In this document: in pieces, positions 5,868 to 13,020 of the stretch
How the letters are laid out: each line of letters opens with the position of its first letter
Numbering within the stretch: the first letter of the stretch is position 1
NCBI GenBank assembly: GCA_002725445.1
Contig: PBPD01000117.1
Location: 1-14,442 of the forward strand
Direction: 5' to 3'
DNA: 14,442 nt
Source: Rickettsiales bacterium
Lineage (GTDB): Bacteria > Pseudomonadota > Alphaproteobacteria > Rickettsiales > UBA3002
The notes under the pieces: model-generated
Database searches by the model: none
What the model was told of the DNA's origin: nothing
What the model saw: the letters and a program-made list of their open reading frames with translations, nothing else
Translations under genes and position numbers: made by a program

Positions 5868-6893
5868 ATGCTAAAGAAGCTCTCACTCATCGTACTTTGC
5901 TTGTTCCTCTTATCTGGCTGTTTAGAGAAAACGCCAGAATCGGTGCTAAAGCAGTATCTCACCTATTTTTCTCAAGCAAATTATCAGCAAGCCTATGCTT
6001 TGCTCTCAAAACAAGACACAGAGTTTATGTCGCAAGCTGAGTATGAAGAAAAAGTAGGCCGCATGGCACTGCTATGGTCGAAGGCTAACGTTGATATAAA
6101 ACCCAATCCTACTATATCTGGCGATATAGCCATTGTAAAAGTAGATATCACTACTCCTGACATTCGCCCTCTAATGGGACAGTTGATGCAGACTGCTTTT
6201 TCTTCATCTTTCAAAAAAGACGTTAAAGACACATCTGGTAAGGATATGGAAGAGCTGATCGCAGAGGAGGTAAAAAAAGGCAATTTACCCACCATGACGC
6301 AGGAAAAAAGTTACGAGTTGGTGAAAGAGTCTGGTAAGTGGAAGGTCTTGCTCGGTATCGCCAAGCAAGACAAACTAAAATCACTGCTGTCAGAGGCAAA
6401 AGAATTGCGCAAGCAGAAAAAACTGCATGTGGCTCAGACAAAATATGAAGAAGCGTTAGAGTTAGATAGCGAATTAGTGGCTGCAAAAACAGGTTTAGAG
6501 GCAACAAAAGGAGAAATTGCTAGCTTTGAAGAGAAGCAAGCTTACATCAAAAATGTAGAACTCTATGACCTCAAATCAAAATACTACAGCACCTACAGCG
6601 GAAAAGTGGCTGGCGTAGAGTTTAAGTTAAAAAATAAAGGTAACCGGACACTTAAAGAAATTGAAGTCACCGTGTATTTTGAAGATACCGATGGCAACAC
6701 CATTTTCGAAGAGAACTATCACCCCGTACTAGATTCCAGTTACAGCTTTAGCGACAACAATAAACCGCTTAAACCAAACTATATCTGGCAGATGGAAAAA
6801 GATAAATTTTACCAAGCCAAATCTGTACCCGATGAATGGAAAGAGGGCGCCGTTAAAGCAAAAATAACTGATATAGAGGTTTTGGCAGAGTGA
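5868..6893 (+). CDS. Putative lipoprotein with NTF2-like and C-terminal beta-rich domains
   Basis: This 341-residue protein has a lipoprotein signal: MLKKLSLIVLCLFLLSGC, with lipobox LSGC and the acylated Cys at 18. Leu at position 19 suggests sorting to the outer membrane. Residues 23-165 (SVLKQYLTYFSQANYQQAYA onward) resemble an NTF2-like/DUF4878 fold. Residues 170-225 are strongly charged and helical (KELRKQKKLHVAQTKYEEAL), like one TPR-type helix pair. Residues 235-341 look like a beta-rich domain (LKNKGNRTLKEIEVTVYF, then NKPLKPNYIWQMEKDKFY and KITDIEV) that I associate with uncharacterised periplasmic proteins of other phyla. I cannot assign a function. Sampled 60-base rows inside the gene are 37-40% GC, against 55-63% in sampled rows of both neighbouring genes. 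Together with its position beside tRNA-Gly, this suggests transfer. Confidence 0.75.
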   Translation: MLKKLSLIVLCLFLLSGCLEKTPESVLKQYLTYFSQANYQQAYALLSKQDTEFMSQAEYEEKVGRMALLWSKANVDIKPNPTISGDIAIVKVDITTPDIRPLMGQLMQTAFSSSFKKDVKDTSGKDMEELIAEEVKKGNLPTMTQEKSYELVKESGKWKVLLGIAKQDKLKSLLSEAKELRKQKKLHVAQTKYEEALELDSELVAAKTGLEATKGEIASFEEKQAYIKNVELYDLKSKYYSTYSGKVAGVEFKLKNKGNRTLKEIEVTVYFEDTDGNTIFEENYHPVLDSSYSFSDNNKPLKPNYIWQMEKDKFYQAKSVPDEWKEGAVKAKITDIEVLAE

Positions 6894-7024
6894 TATTGTT
6901 GAAAAGCACCCCCATTTCTATCTGGCTGTCAACGGATGCGGCAACACCTTACCGGACACAAATAGCGGCTAGATTGCTTGTTTTTATTTGGTTTTATGGA
7001 TATTCTCGGAAGGTTCTGGATAGG

Positions 7025-7037
7025 GATTTGGAGCGGG
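7025..7037 (-). repeat. tRNA-Gly 3' end copy of the 13-bp direct repeat
   Basis: Identical to 5776-5788. This copy includes the encoded CCA (7029-7031), the discriminator (7032) and five acceptor-stem bases of tRNA-Gly. The two copies bracket about 1.24 kb containing only the low-GC lipoprotein gene. Confidence 0.4.
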
Positions 7038-7102
7038 TAGCGGGAATCGAACCCGCATATTCAGCTTGGAAGGCTGATGTTCTACCATTGAACTATACCC
7101 GC
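7029..7102 (-). tRNA. tRNA-Gly (anticodon UCC)
   Basis: The gene is 74 nt including an encoded CCA (7029-7031). The acceptor stem GCGGGUA pairs perfectly with UACCCGC, the discriminator is U, the anticodon loop CUUCCAA contains UCC at 7068-7070 (complement), and the T arm contains GGTTCGATTCC. No clear terminator follows on the minus strand. Its 3' end is duplicated at 5776-5788. Confidence 0.97.
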
Positions 7103-7154
7103 CCAAAAGCAGTGAAGAGGTGATGTACTAAAAATACCGCACAAACACAACGCT

Positions 7155-7173
7155 AAATTACAGCATGTAATTT
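7155..7173. promoter_or_regulatory. Perfect dyad upstream of the metal transporter, possible operator
   Basis: The arms AAATTACA (7155-7162) and TGTAATTT (7166-7173) are perfect reverse complements around GCA. The dyad ends three bases before the predicted -35 of the transporter gene, with its centre about 47 bases upstream of the predicted transcription start. That position suits an activator or an upstream-bound regulator. It also lies upstream of tRNA-Gly on the other strand. Confidence 0.5.
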
Positions 7174-7176
7174 CAG

Positions 7177-7204
7177 TTGTCACGCCGCGCTCTATTCGTA
7201 CACT
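7177..7204 (+). promoter_or_regulatory. Probable promoter of the transporter-kinase unit
   Basis: TTGTCA (7177-7182, five of six matches to consensus) and TACACT (7199-7204) are 16 bases apart. An overlapping CACTAT at 7201 would give 18-base spacing. Transcription would begin near 7211, about 22 bases before the ATG. Confidence 0.4.
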
Positions 7205-7232
7205 ATAGCACACATCAACAAGCGCAGCGCCC

Positions 7233-8129
7233 ATGACCCAGCCAGACACCTCCACCCACCAATACGACGCCGCCGCCCAGCGCAGCCTGCGCCGTGTGAC
7301 CATTGCGTCGGTGGCGGTGGCGCTCACCCTTGTGGTGGCCAAATTAGGGGCATGGTGGCTATCCGGATCGCTCAGCCTGCTTTCGTCTATGGCCGACTCG
7401 TTTATGGATGTGCTGGTGTCACTGGTGAATTTTGCCGCTATCCGCTATGCGCTCAAACCGGCCGATAGCGACCATCGTTTTGGCCATAACAGCATTGAGG
7501 ACATCGCCGGGCTGGTGCAATTCAGCTTTATCGTACTGACCTCGGCGTTCATTATTTTTCACTCCGCCGAGCGGCTTATCAACCCGCAACCCATTGAGCA
7601 CAGCGACTGGGCGATTGGCGTCATGATCTTCTCGTTGTGTGCCACCACCTGTCTGGTGCTCTACCAGCGCCGCGTATTGCGCAAGACGGGATCGGTGGTA
7701 ATCGCAGCAGATGCGTTGCATTATCTGGGCGATGTGCTGACCAATGCCAGCATTATCCTGACCCTCATTCTCATCCAGTTTTTTGACTTAGAATGGCTCG
7801 ATCCCGCGCTCGCCATTGGCATTGCGCTGTTAATTGGCTACCATGCTATCGAGATAGGCACGCGTGCCTATAACAATTTAATGGATAAAGAAATGTCGGA
7901 TGAAGACAAGCAAGCTATTATTGCAGTGATCGAGGCACAGCAAGGCATTAAGGGCTATCACGCGCTAAAAACCCGTATGTCGGGTAACAAGCCTTTTATT
8001 CAACTGCATGTTGACCTGCCCGGGCAATCCAGCCTGCACGATACGCATGCCCTTACCGATAAGCTGGAAAAGGCGCTTTTGGCAGCTTACCCCGGTGCTG
8101 ACGTTATTATCCATCAGGACCCTGTTTGA
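7233..8129 (+). CDS. Cation diffusion facilitator, FieF/YiiP type
   Basis: This 298-residue protein has the CDF layout of about six membrane helices (residues 22-205) and a cytoplasmic C-terminal domain (about 210-298). The transport-site residues are all present: D55 and D59 in helix 2 (MADSFMDV), H163 and D167 in helix 5 (ADALHYLGD). HRFGHNSIED (81-90) follows helix 2 as in YiiP. Putative C-terminal metal ligands H244, H259, H269, H294 and D296 match the YiiP pattern. Such proteins export Zn(II), Fe(II), Cd(II) or Mn(II) from the cytoplasm by proton antiport; the Asp/Asp/His/Asp site favours Zn/Fe/Cd-type substrates. The exact metal cannot be read from the sequence. The ribosome binding site is weak. 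The gene ends two bases before the histidine kinase start, so they are probably co-transcribed. A perfect dyad lies just upstream of its promoter. Confidence 0.92.
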   Translation: MTQPDTSTHQYDAAAQRSLRRVTIASVAVALTLVVAKLGAWWLSGSLSLLSSMADSFMDVLVSLVNFAAIRYALKPADSDHRFGHNSIEDIAGLVQFSFIVLTSAFIIFHSAERLINPQPIEHSDWAIGVMIFSLCATTCLVLYQRRVLRKTGSVVIAADALHYLGDVLTNASIILTLILIQFFDLEWLDPALAIGIALLIGYHAIEIGTRAYNNLMDKEMSDEDKQAIIAVIEAQQGIKGYHALKTRMSGNKPFIQLHVDLPGQSSLHDTHALTDKLEKALLAAYPGADVIIHQDPV

Positions 8130-8131
8130 CT

Positions 8132-9649
8132 ATGGCATTATTTGGCGCAAGACAAAGCTCAAAAGAAACAGAATACCGCGAGCGATTTCAGCTTGCCATG
8201 GAATATGCGCCTATTGGCATGGCCATTGTCAGCCCACATGGCAAATGGCTGGAGGTCAATAAGGCGGTGTGTGACATGTTGGGCTACAGCGAAGCAGAGC
8301 TGCTGAAAATTGACTTCCAGACCATCACGCATCCGGAAGATCTCACCATCGATCTGGATCATGTCGAACAGATGTTAGACAGGAAAATTGATAGCTACCA
8401 AATGGAAAAGCGCTATATCCATAAGCAGGGCCATACGGTGTGGGCGCTGCTGACGGTTGGCATGGTATGCGAGAAAAATGGCGCACCGAAATACTTCATC
8501 TCACAAATTCAGGACATCACTACGCAAAAAAATGCCCTGCTCGAACTTCGCCGAAAAGAAGAAATGCTACAGCTTTACACCAAACATACGCCAGCTGCAG
8601 TGGCCATGTTTGATACGGAAATGCGCTATATAGCCTATAGTGACCGCTGGGTTACCGATTATGGCCTCAACCCTCTGCACGACTATATAGGCGAGTGCCA
8701 TTACGACGTTTTCCCCGTAATACCAGAAAAATACCCGCATTGGTTAGAGGTACATAAGCGCTGCCTGCAAGGCGAGATCATCCAAATGGAGCAGGATCGG
8801 TTTGAGGGCGAGGATGGCTCAGAGCAATGGCTGCGCTACGAATTACGGCCGTGGAGCGACATAGACGACGAAATCGGGGGAATGATCATGTTCACCGAGG
8901 TTATAACTGACAAGGTGCAGTCTGAAGAACGCATGGAAGAATTAGTCAGCACACTCGAAGAACAAAATACTGATCTGGAGCAATTCGCTTATATCTGTTC
9001 GCATGATTTGCAAGAGCCACTGCGCATGATCAATACATTCAGCGAGCGGTTGGAAGAGGAAATCGGATCGCAACTGGACGAAACCCCGCGCAGATATCTG
9101 GATTTTATAAGCGACGGCTCAAAGCGTGCACAAAACCTCATCAAAGATGTGCTTGTGTATTCGCGCATCGGCGGTGACAGCACCCCCGCCATCGAAATCG
9201 ATATGAATGTTTTGCTAGAGCATGTGCAGGATAGTCTCAGCCAGTCGATTGATGAAACAGGCGCTGTTATCACATGCCACGGGCTGCCAACCATACATGC
9301 GCATTTTTCACGCATACAGCAATTGCTCTCCAACCTGATCGGCAATGCCATTAAATATTGCGAGGCCAAACCACGTATCGAACTATCCGCTGAGCCTTAC
9401 AAAGAAGGATGGAAATTCTGCGTAGCCGATAACGGTATCGGCATTGACCCAAAATACAGCGAAAAAATCTTCCAGATATTCCAACGCCTGCACTCGCGGG
9501 AAACCTATAGCGGTACCGGGATCGGCCTGGCTATATGCAAAAAAGTGGTCAGTTTTTATGATGGTGAAATCTGGTTAGAGTCAGAAAAAGGCAACGGCAC
9601 GCGTTTCTATTTCTACATTCCGCAAAGCCATACTCAGACTGCCAGTTAA
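8132..9649 (+). CDS. Soluble PAS-PAS hybrid-less sensor histidine kinase
   Basis: From the ATG at 8132 the protein is 505 residues; a TTG at 8126 overlapping the previous stop is less likely. No membrane helix is visible, so it should be cytoplasmic. The domains in order are: PAS 1 (about 15-135, AMEYAPIGMAIVSPHGKWLEV), PAS 2 (about 148-262), a short helical linker, a HisKA dimerisation domain with phospho-accepting H291 (SHDLQEPLR), and a HATPase domain with N-box NLIGNAIKY (401-409), G1 DNGIGID (433-439), F-box FQIFQRL (447-453) and G2 GTGIGLAICKK (461-471). All catalytic motifs are intact. The core resembles the phytochrome/light-sensor-like kinase subgroup. There is no receiver domain and no response regulator in the window, so it is an orphan. 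Its position two bases after the metal exporter suggests joint expression. The ligand or cofactor of the PAS domains cannot be read. Confidence 0.93.
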   Translation: MALFGARQSSKETEYRERFQLAMEYAPIGMAIVSPHGKWLEVNKAVCDMLGYSEAELLKIDFQTITHPEDLTIDLDHVEQMLDRKIDSYQMEKRYIHKQGHTVWALLTVGMVCEKNGAPKYFISQIQDITTQKNALLELRRKEEMLQLYTKHTPAAVAMFDTEMRYIAYSDRWVTDYGLNPLHDYIGECHYDVFPVIPEKYPHWLEVHKRCLQGEIIQMEQDRFEGEDGSEQWLRYELRPWSDIDDEIGGMIMFTEVITDKVQSEERMEELVSTLEEQNTDLEQFAYICSHDLQEPLRMINTFSERLEEEIGSQLDETPRRYLDFISDGSKRAQNLIKDVLVYSRIGGDSTPAIEIDMNVLLEHVQDSLSQSIDETGAVITCHGLPTIHAHFSRIQQLLSNLIGNAIKYCEAKPRIELSAEPYKEGWKFCVADNGIGIDPKYSEKIFQIFQRLHSRETYSGTGIGLAICKKVVSFYDGEIWLESEKGNGTRFYFYIPQSHTQTAS

Positions 9650-9733
9650 GCCCAGCGGCCTTTATTACCTTTTTATAGAATACACAGCTGCTCAAAATAG
9701 CGCCTTTGACCATGCATCGCTACACTTTAAGCT

Positions 9734-10129
9734 ATGCAAGCAACCTATCATACCTCTGCCGACAACCGCGCCGACGACACACTCGATTGCAGTGTTCGTT
9801 TGGGCGAATTACAGGCACTCGCCCATTGGATGGACAGTAAATGGCGCATTCCCGGCACATCTATTCGGTTCGGGTTGGACTCAGTAATTGGTCTCTTTCC
9901 GGGCATGGGTGACGTGGTAAGTGCCAGCATATCCGCATGGATTATTGGGCAAGCACGCCGTTGTGGCGCGAGCCGTTGGCTGGTGGCACGTATGAGTTTC
10001 AACGTATTGATTGACACGTTCGTAGGCTCCATTCCACTGATCGGTGACCTGTTTGACGTTGCCTACAAAGCAAACCGCAAAAATATTGATCTATTAACCC
10101 ATCACTTAAAGCAAAGGAGTAATGCATGA
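9734..10129 (+). CDS. DUF4112 family protein
   Basis: The protein is 131 residues. Residues 28-125 match DUF4112: LAHWMDSKWRIPGTSIRFGLDSVIGLFPGMGDVVSA, then the second conserved block FNVLIDTFVGSIPLIGDLFDVAYKANRKN. The two glycine/proline/aspartate blocks are near-repeats (GLFPGMGDV and GSIPLIGDLFD), and the hydrophobic stretches around them suggest membrane association. The biochemical function is unknown. The ATG at 9734 has no visible Shine-Dalgarno sequence, so the start is less certain than usual. Its stop overlaps the start of the next gene as ATGA, which makes a coupled two-gene unit. It lies 84 bases after the histidine kinase with no clear terminator between, so co-transcription with the upstream unit is possible. 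Confidence 0.85.
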   Translation: MQATYHTSADNRADDTLDCSVRLGELQALAHWMDSKWRIPGTSIRFGLDSVIGLFPGMGDVVSASISAWIIGQARRCGASRWLVARMSFNVLIDTFVGSIPLIGDLFDVAYKANRKNIDLLTHHLKQRSNA

Positions 10130-10635
10130 AACCGACAGTAACATGGGTCGTGCTTGCCGATGCAGGCACCGTAAAAACATTTCGCAATGAAGGGCCTGCC
10201 GATGGCCTGCACAAATTACCCAACTATTCTTTTTCGCAGGACATCCCCCTCAGTGGTGAATTAAGCGACACCGAACGCGGGCGTGAGCAAGCACCCGTAA
10301 CGCAGGTGCATCACGCATTTGCTCCTACCACCAATCCGCGCGATAAGGAAAAGACCGAATTCTTACATGATGTCGCAAAAACGCTCAATGCCGCCGCCAA
10401 AGCGAAAGAATTTGACCGGTTAATTATTTTCGCTGCACCGCAAGCGCTCGGCACATTGCGTCAAAAACTGGAAGATGTGGCACGCAATCTGGTCACGGAC
10501 GAAGTGGCAAAAGACCTTACCCACACATCGGAAAACGAGCTGCCAAAGCATCTGGAAGATTACTTGCTTGTGCATAACTCACCGCGAGATGGCATGGACC
10601 CGGCAGTAGCCGACCGTGTGCTGCGCACCGGCTAG
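10126..10635 (+). CDS. Host-attachment family protein (PF10116-type)
   Basis: This 169-residue protein matches the family named for a protein required for attachment to host cells (AtsE of Agrobacterium). The visible signatures are WVVLADAGTVKTFRNEG at the N-terminus, a central EFDRLIIFAAPQALGTLRQKL (about 103-123), and a C-terminal VAKDLTHTSENELPKHLEDY. There is no signal peptide or membrane segment, so it should be cytosolic. The family name should not be taken as proof of a host-interaction role; I recall that it belongs to the same fold superfamily as the release-factor-like domains, but I could not verify this here. AAGGAG precedes the ATG at ideal spacing, and the start overlaps the DUF4112 stop by four bases. 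It converges on the next gene with a 19-base gap and no visible terminator. Confidence 0.9.
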   Translation: MKPTVTWVVLADAGTVKTFRNEGPADGLHKLPNYSFSQDIPLSGELSDTERGREQAPVTQVHHAFAPTTNPRDKEKTEFLHDVAKTLNAAAKAKEFDRLIIFAAPQALGTLRQKLEDVARNLVTDEVAKDLTHTSENELPKHLEDYLLVHNSPRDGMDPAVADRVLRTG

Positions 10636-10654
10636 ACAGATAAGCTTGAAGGGG

Positions 10655-11107
10655 TTACTCGGTGTCCGTGCTGCGCATTTCGCGCTGACGCATGGGCATC
10701 GAGTCTATTAAACCAAATAACGCCTCAGCGCTCAGCGGTTCTGACTGACGCAGCTTTTCTTCACCATCCTTGCCCAGCAGAATTACTTCAAACGCATCTT
10801 CCGATACATCAAAATGGCGTTGGAATGCCTGCACCGGCAAATGCGCCTTCACTTCACCATTAAGTGCTACATAGCTATAAGCAACCAACTCCCACACCGC
10901 CATGTCGCGGTCTTCAAACCCGTCCTGATGCGCCGCCATAATAGCGCGCTGCTCTGCCAATGCGTCACTGTCCGACGACGGCGCAAACACCAGCAATACG
11001 CGCTCTGTCCATAAATGTTCTTCCATCACACGCGCTACGCCATCATCTGCCATCGCAACCGAACCCCATCCCACGCACATCATCAATATAACCAGTAATC
11101 CGCGCAT
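10655..11107 (-). CDS. Exported DUF4174 domain protein
   Basis: This 150-residue protein has a signal peptide (MRGLLVILMMCVGWGSVAMA, cleavage near residue 20). The mature part matches DUF4174: LWTERVLLVFAPSSDSDALAEQ (about 32-53), a central FEDRDMAVWELV (about 64-75), and the diagnostic end VILLGKDGEEKLRQSEPLS followed by LFGLIDSMPMRQREM. The family has a thioredoxin-like fold, but no Cys pair is present, so it is unlikely to be a redox enzyme of the classic type. The function is unknown. The gene begins two bases after the stop of the oxidoreductase gene, with an AGGAGA ribosome binding site inside that gene's end, so the two form one transcription unit. Confidence 0.88.
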   Translation of the reverse strand: MRGLLVILMMCVGWGSVAMADDGVARVMEEHLWTERVLLVFAPSSDSDALAEQRAIMAAHQDGFEDRDMAVWELVAYSYVALNGEVKAHLPVQAFQRHFDVSEDAFEVILLGKDGEEKLRQSEPLSAEALFGLIDSMPMRQREMRSTDTE

Positions 11108-11109
11108 CG

Positions 11110-12114
11110 TTATTCTCCTGCTGCTTGAATAATGGCATCAGCTAGTGCACTCGCACTTTCAAATGCCGCTTCCACTTTGCCATCAATACACCAATCACCA
11201 CACGCGCCAATCTGTGCTTTCGTATCCAGCACAAACGGTGCGCCCGCTGGTTTAGCCACCTTGGCATAGCGCCAGCGATGCATGGCATTATGCTGCACAT
11301 CCGACGGCTGGATGCCAGTCAGTTGCGTCACCGCTTGCCACAGCTCATCTTCTGCGGCTTTTTGGTCACTATCCAACCGTGCCTCGGCCCAGTCATTGGC
11401 ACTATGCACCACCAGACTTGGCGAGTCATCGCGGCCGGGCTTACTGTCATTCCATGCCATCCATGCAACAGGCGAATCCTGCACCTGCGCTACATCCCAC
11501 GCACAAAGCGTCGGCTTGGCATGCATGCCCAACATCAAGGTGAAACAGCCCTGCAACGCAGCAGATTGCACCAGCGTTTGCCCTGCAAAATCCTCTGGGA
11601 ATAACGCTGCGGTTTGCGGTGCAGGCGCCGTCGATATCACCCAGTCAAATTCGTCCGCTATCAGCTCTTCCGCACTCCATAATTGCCAGGTGCCGTCCTC
11701 TTCGTCTCGCGTCACTTTGCTCACTTCTGCGCGCAATTCCACAGCCAGCCCGCTCATCAGCCGTTTACACAGCATATTCATATGCGGGGTTGCTACATAA
11801 TGTGGCTCCTCCCACTGAGTCTCAGCAGTCGTGCCATCGGCCTGCATCGTCACCACATTCGGCTCCCATGCCGCCAGCACATTCTGTTCCACCAAGGGCT
11901 GCAAAAACTGTTTGAATGCATCACTCCGCGCGGTCAGAAATTGCGCGCCATGGTCAAAATAATACGGATCTGCATAGCGTGTTGCCATACGACCACCTAC
12001 GCCGCGCGCTTTGTCGAACACACTGGCTTCAAACCCTGCCTTTTGTAGTTTTTCTGCCAGCACCAGCCCACTAAGGCCCGCGCCAATAATCGCGATCTGC
12101 GTAGGAAATTCCAT
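11110..12114 (-). CDS. Renalase-like FAD-dependent amine oxidase/oxidoreductase
   Basis: From the ATG at 12112-12114 the protein is 334 residues. A GTG at 12156 would add 14 residues before the Rossmann strand and was rejected. The N-terminus has the FAD-binding GxGxxG (IAIIGAGLSGLVLAEKL, residues 7-23), followed by FDKARGVGGRMATRY (33-47), the flavoprotein amine-oxidase family signature, and DHGAQFLTAR (54-63). The C-terminal flavin-binding block is GACGDWCIDGKVEAAFESA. The family includes renalase and bacterial dihydropyridine/NAD(P) isomer oxidases. Several bacterial members oxidise aberrant reduced nicotinamide isomers; whether this one does is inference. It sits upstream of the DUF4174 gene and diverges from the SDR gene. 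Confidence 0.88.
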   Translation of the reverse strand: MEFPTQIAIIGAGLSGLVLAEKLQKAGFEASVFDKARGVGGRMATRYADPYYFDHGAQFLTARSDAFKQFLQPLVEQNVLAAWEPNVVTMQADGTTAETQWEEPHYVATPHMNMLCKRLMSGLAVELRAEVSKVTRDEEDGTWQLWSAEELIADEFDWVISTAPAPQTAALFPEDFAGQTLVQSAALQGCFTLMLGMHAKPTLCAWDVAQVQDSPVAWMAWNDSKPGRDDSPSLVVHSANDWAEARLDSDQKAAEDELWQAVTQLTGIQPSDVQHNAMHRWRYAKVAKPAGAPFVLDTKAQIGACGDWCIDGKVEAAFESASALADAIIQAAGE

Positions 12115-12246
12115 AAAACCAATCTTCTTTCTTCGTACGTTAAATAGATGATGCACACCGTTAGCACAGCCATCGCATCACCGCAAGGCACAGCCCTGCC
12201 ATAGCTGGCATACCCGCCCGCATTCATCAACTTACTGGCTTGTAAG

Positions 12247-12275
12247 ATTACATCGTTTTACGAATGCGTTAGAAT
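12247..12275 (+). promoter_or_regulatory. Probable promoter of the SDR gene (leaderless)
   Basis: ATTACA (12247-12252) and TAGAAT (12270-12275) are 17 bases apart; the -10 matches consensus at five of six positions. Transcription would begin at about 12282, next to the ATG at 12283. No Shine-Dalgarno sequence precedes that ATG, which fits a leaderless mRNA. Confidence 0.45.
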
Positions 12276-12282
12276 ACTTAAT

Positions 12283-13014
12283 ATGACTGAAACACACACA
12301 CCCATTGCCTGTGTTATTGGCGCGTCAGGCGGCATCGGAAGCGCCTTTGTCGAACAATTGCAGAATGATACGCGCTACGACAAAATCGTGGCATTGTCGC
12401 GTTCGCACACCCGCTTTGCCTCGGATCGTGTGGTCAGCGGCCATATTGATTTGACCGACGAGCCAAGCATTGAAGACGCCGCCGCACTTACCGCCGAGCA
12501 CGGCACACCCACCCTTATCATTGTCGCCACCGGCCTGCTGCATGACGAACATCACATGCCCGAAAAAGCCATGAAAGAGCTGAATGCCAACCAGCTGGCG
12601 CACAGCTATGCCATCAACACCATTGGCCCTGCTCTGGTTGGCAAACATTTTCTGCCCCTCCTGCCGCGCGACACGCAAAGCATTTTCGCCGCCCTTTCCG
12701 CGCGTGTGGGCAGTGTGTCCGACAATCAGATCGGCGGGTGGTATAGTTATCGCGCCGCCAAAGCAGCGCTCAATATGGTGCTAAAAAACTTCGCCATAGA
12801 AATCGGCCGCAAACACAAACAGGCCATTATTGTGGGACTACAACCCGGCACCGTCGACACTGCATTGTCCGAACCATTCCAGTCGCATGTGAAGGCAGAA
12901 AAACTGTTCAGCCCTGTTTTCGCCACCGAACATTTACTGGCCACATTGCACGGGCTAAGCCCTGACGATACGGGCAAATTATACGATTGGGACGGAAAAG
13001 AGTGGCAGCCTTAG
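12283..13014 (+). CDS. Short-chain dehydrogenase/reductase, C-factor-like
   Basis: This 243-residue classical SDR has the cofactor motif GASGGIG at residues 13-19 and the catalytic tetrad N112 (AINTIGP), S139 (ALSARVG), Y156 and K160 (YRAAK). PGTVDT follows at about 188-193. The C-terminal block (LSEPFQSHVKAEKLFSPVFA, then DDTGKLYDWDGKEW) resembles the C-factor/CsgA-like SDR subgroup. It should be a cytosolic NAD(P)-dependent oxidoreductase; the substrate cannot be inferred. The gene stands alone, diverging from the renalase-like gene and converging on tRNA-Tyr with only six bases between. The start lacks a ribosome binding site. Confidence 0.9.
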   Translation: MTETHTPIACVIGASGGIGSAFVEQLQNDTRYDKIVALSRSHTRFASDRVVSGHIDLTDEPSIEDAAALTAEHGTPTLIIVATGLLHDEHHMPEKAMKELNANQLAHSYAINTIGPALVGKHFLPLLPRDTQSIFAALSARVGSVSDNQIGGWYSYRAAKAALNMVLKNFAIEIGRKHKQAIIVGLQPGTVDTALSEPFQSHVKAEKLFSPVFATEHLLATLHGLSPDDTGKLYDWDGKEWQP

Positions 13015-13020
13015 ATTAGG

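Noticed and set aside
6890..7123. Small plus-strand frame after the lipoprotein gene, ending across tRNA-Gly
   Set aside because: Its C-terminal half is a translation of the antisense of tRNA-Gly, a well-known source of false proteins. It has no family match of its own.
10636..10654. Expected bidirectional terminator between the convergent host-attachment and DUF4174 genes
   Set aside because: The 19-base gap shows no stem or T-run, so none was called.
12115..12156. GTG start adding 14 residues to the renalase-like protein
   Set aside because: The ATG at 12114 puts the Rossmann strand at the usual distance from the N-terminus; the extension has no family support.
12197..12210. Short inverted repeat TGCCA-TAGC-TGGCA between the divergent oxidoreductase and SDR genes
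   Set aside because: Five-base arms are expected by chance, and it does not overlap a convincing promoter.
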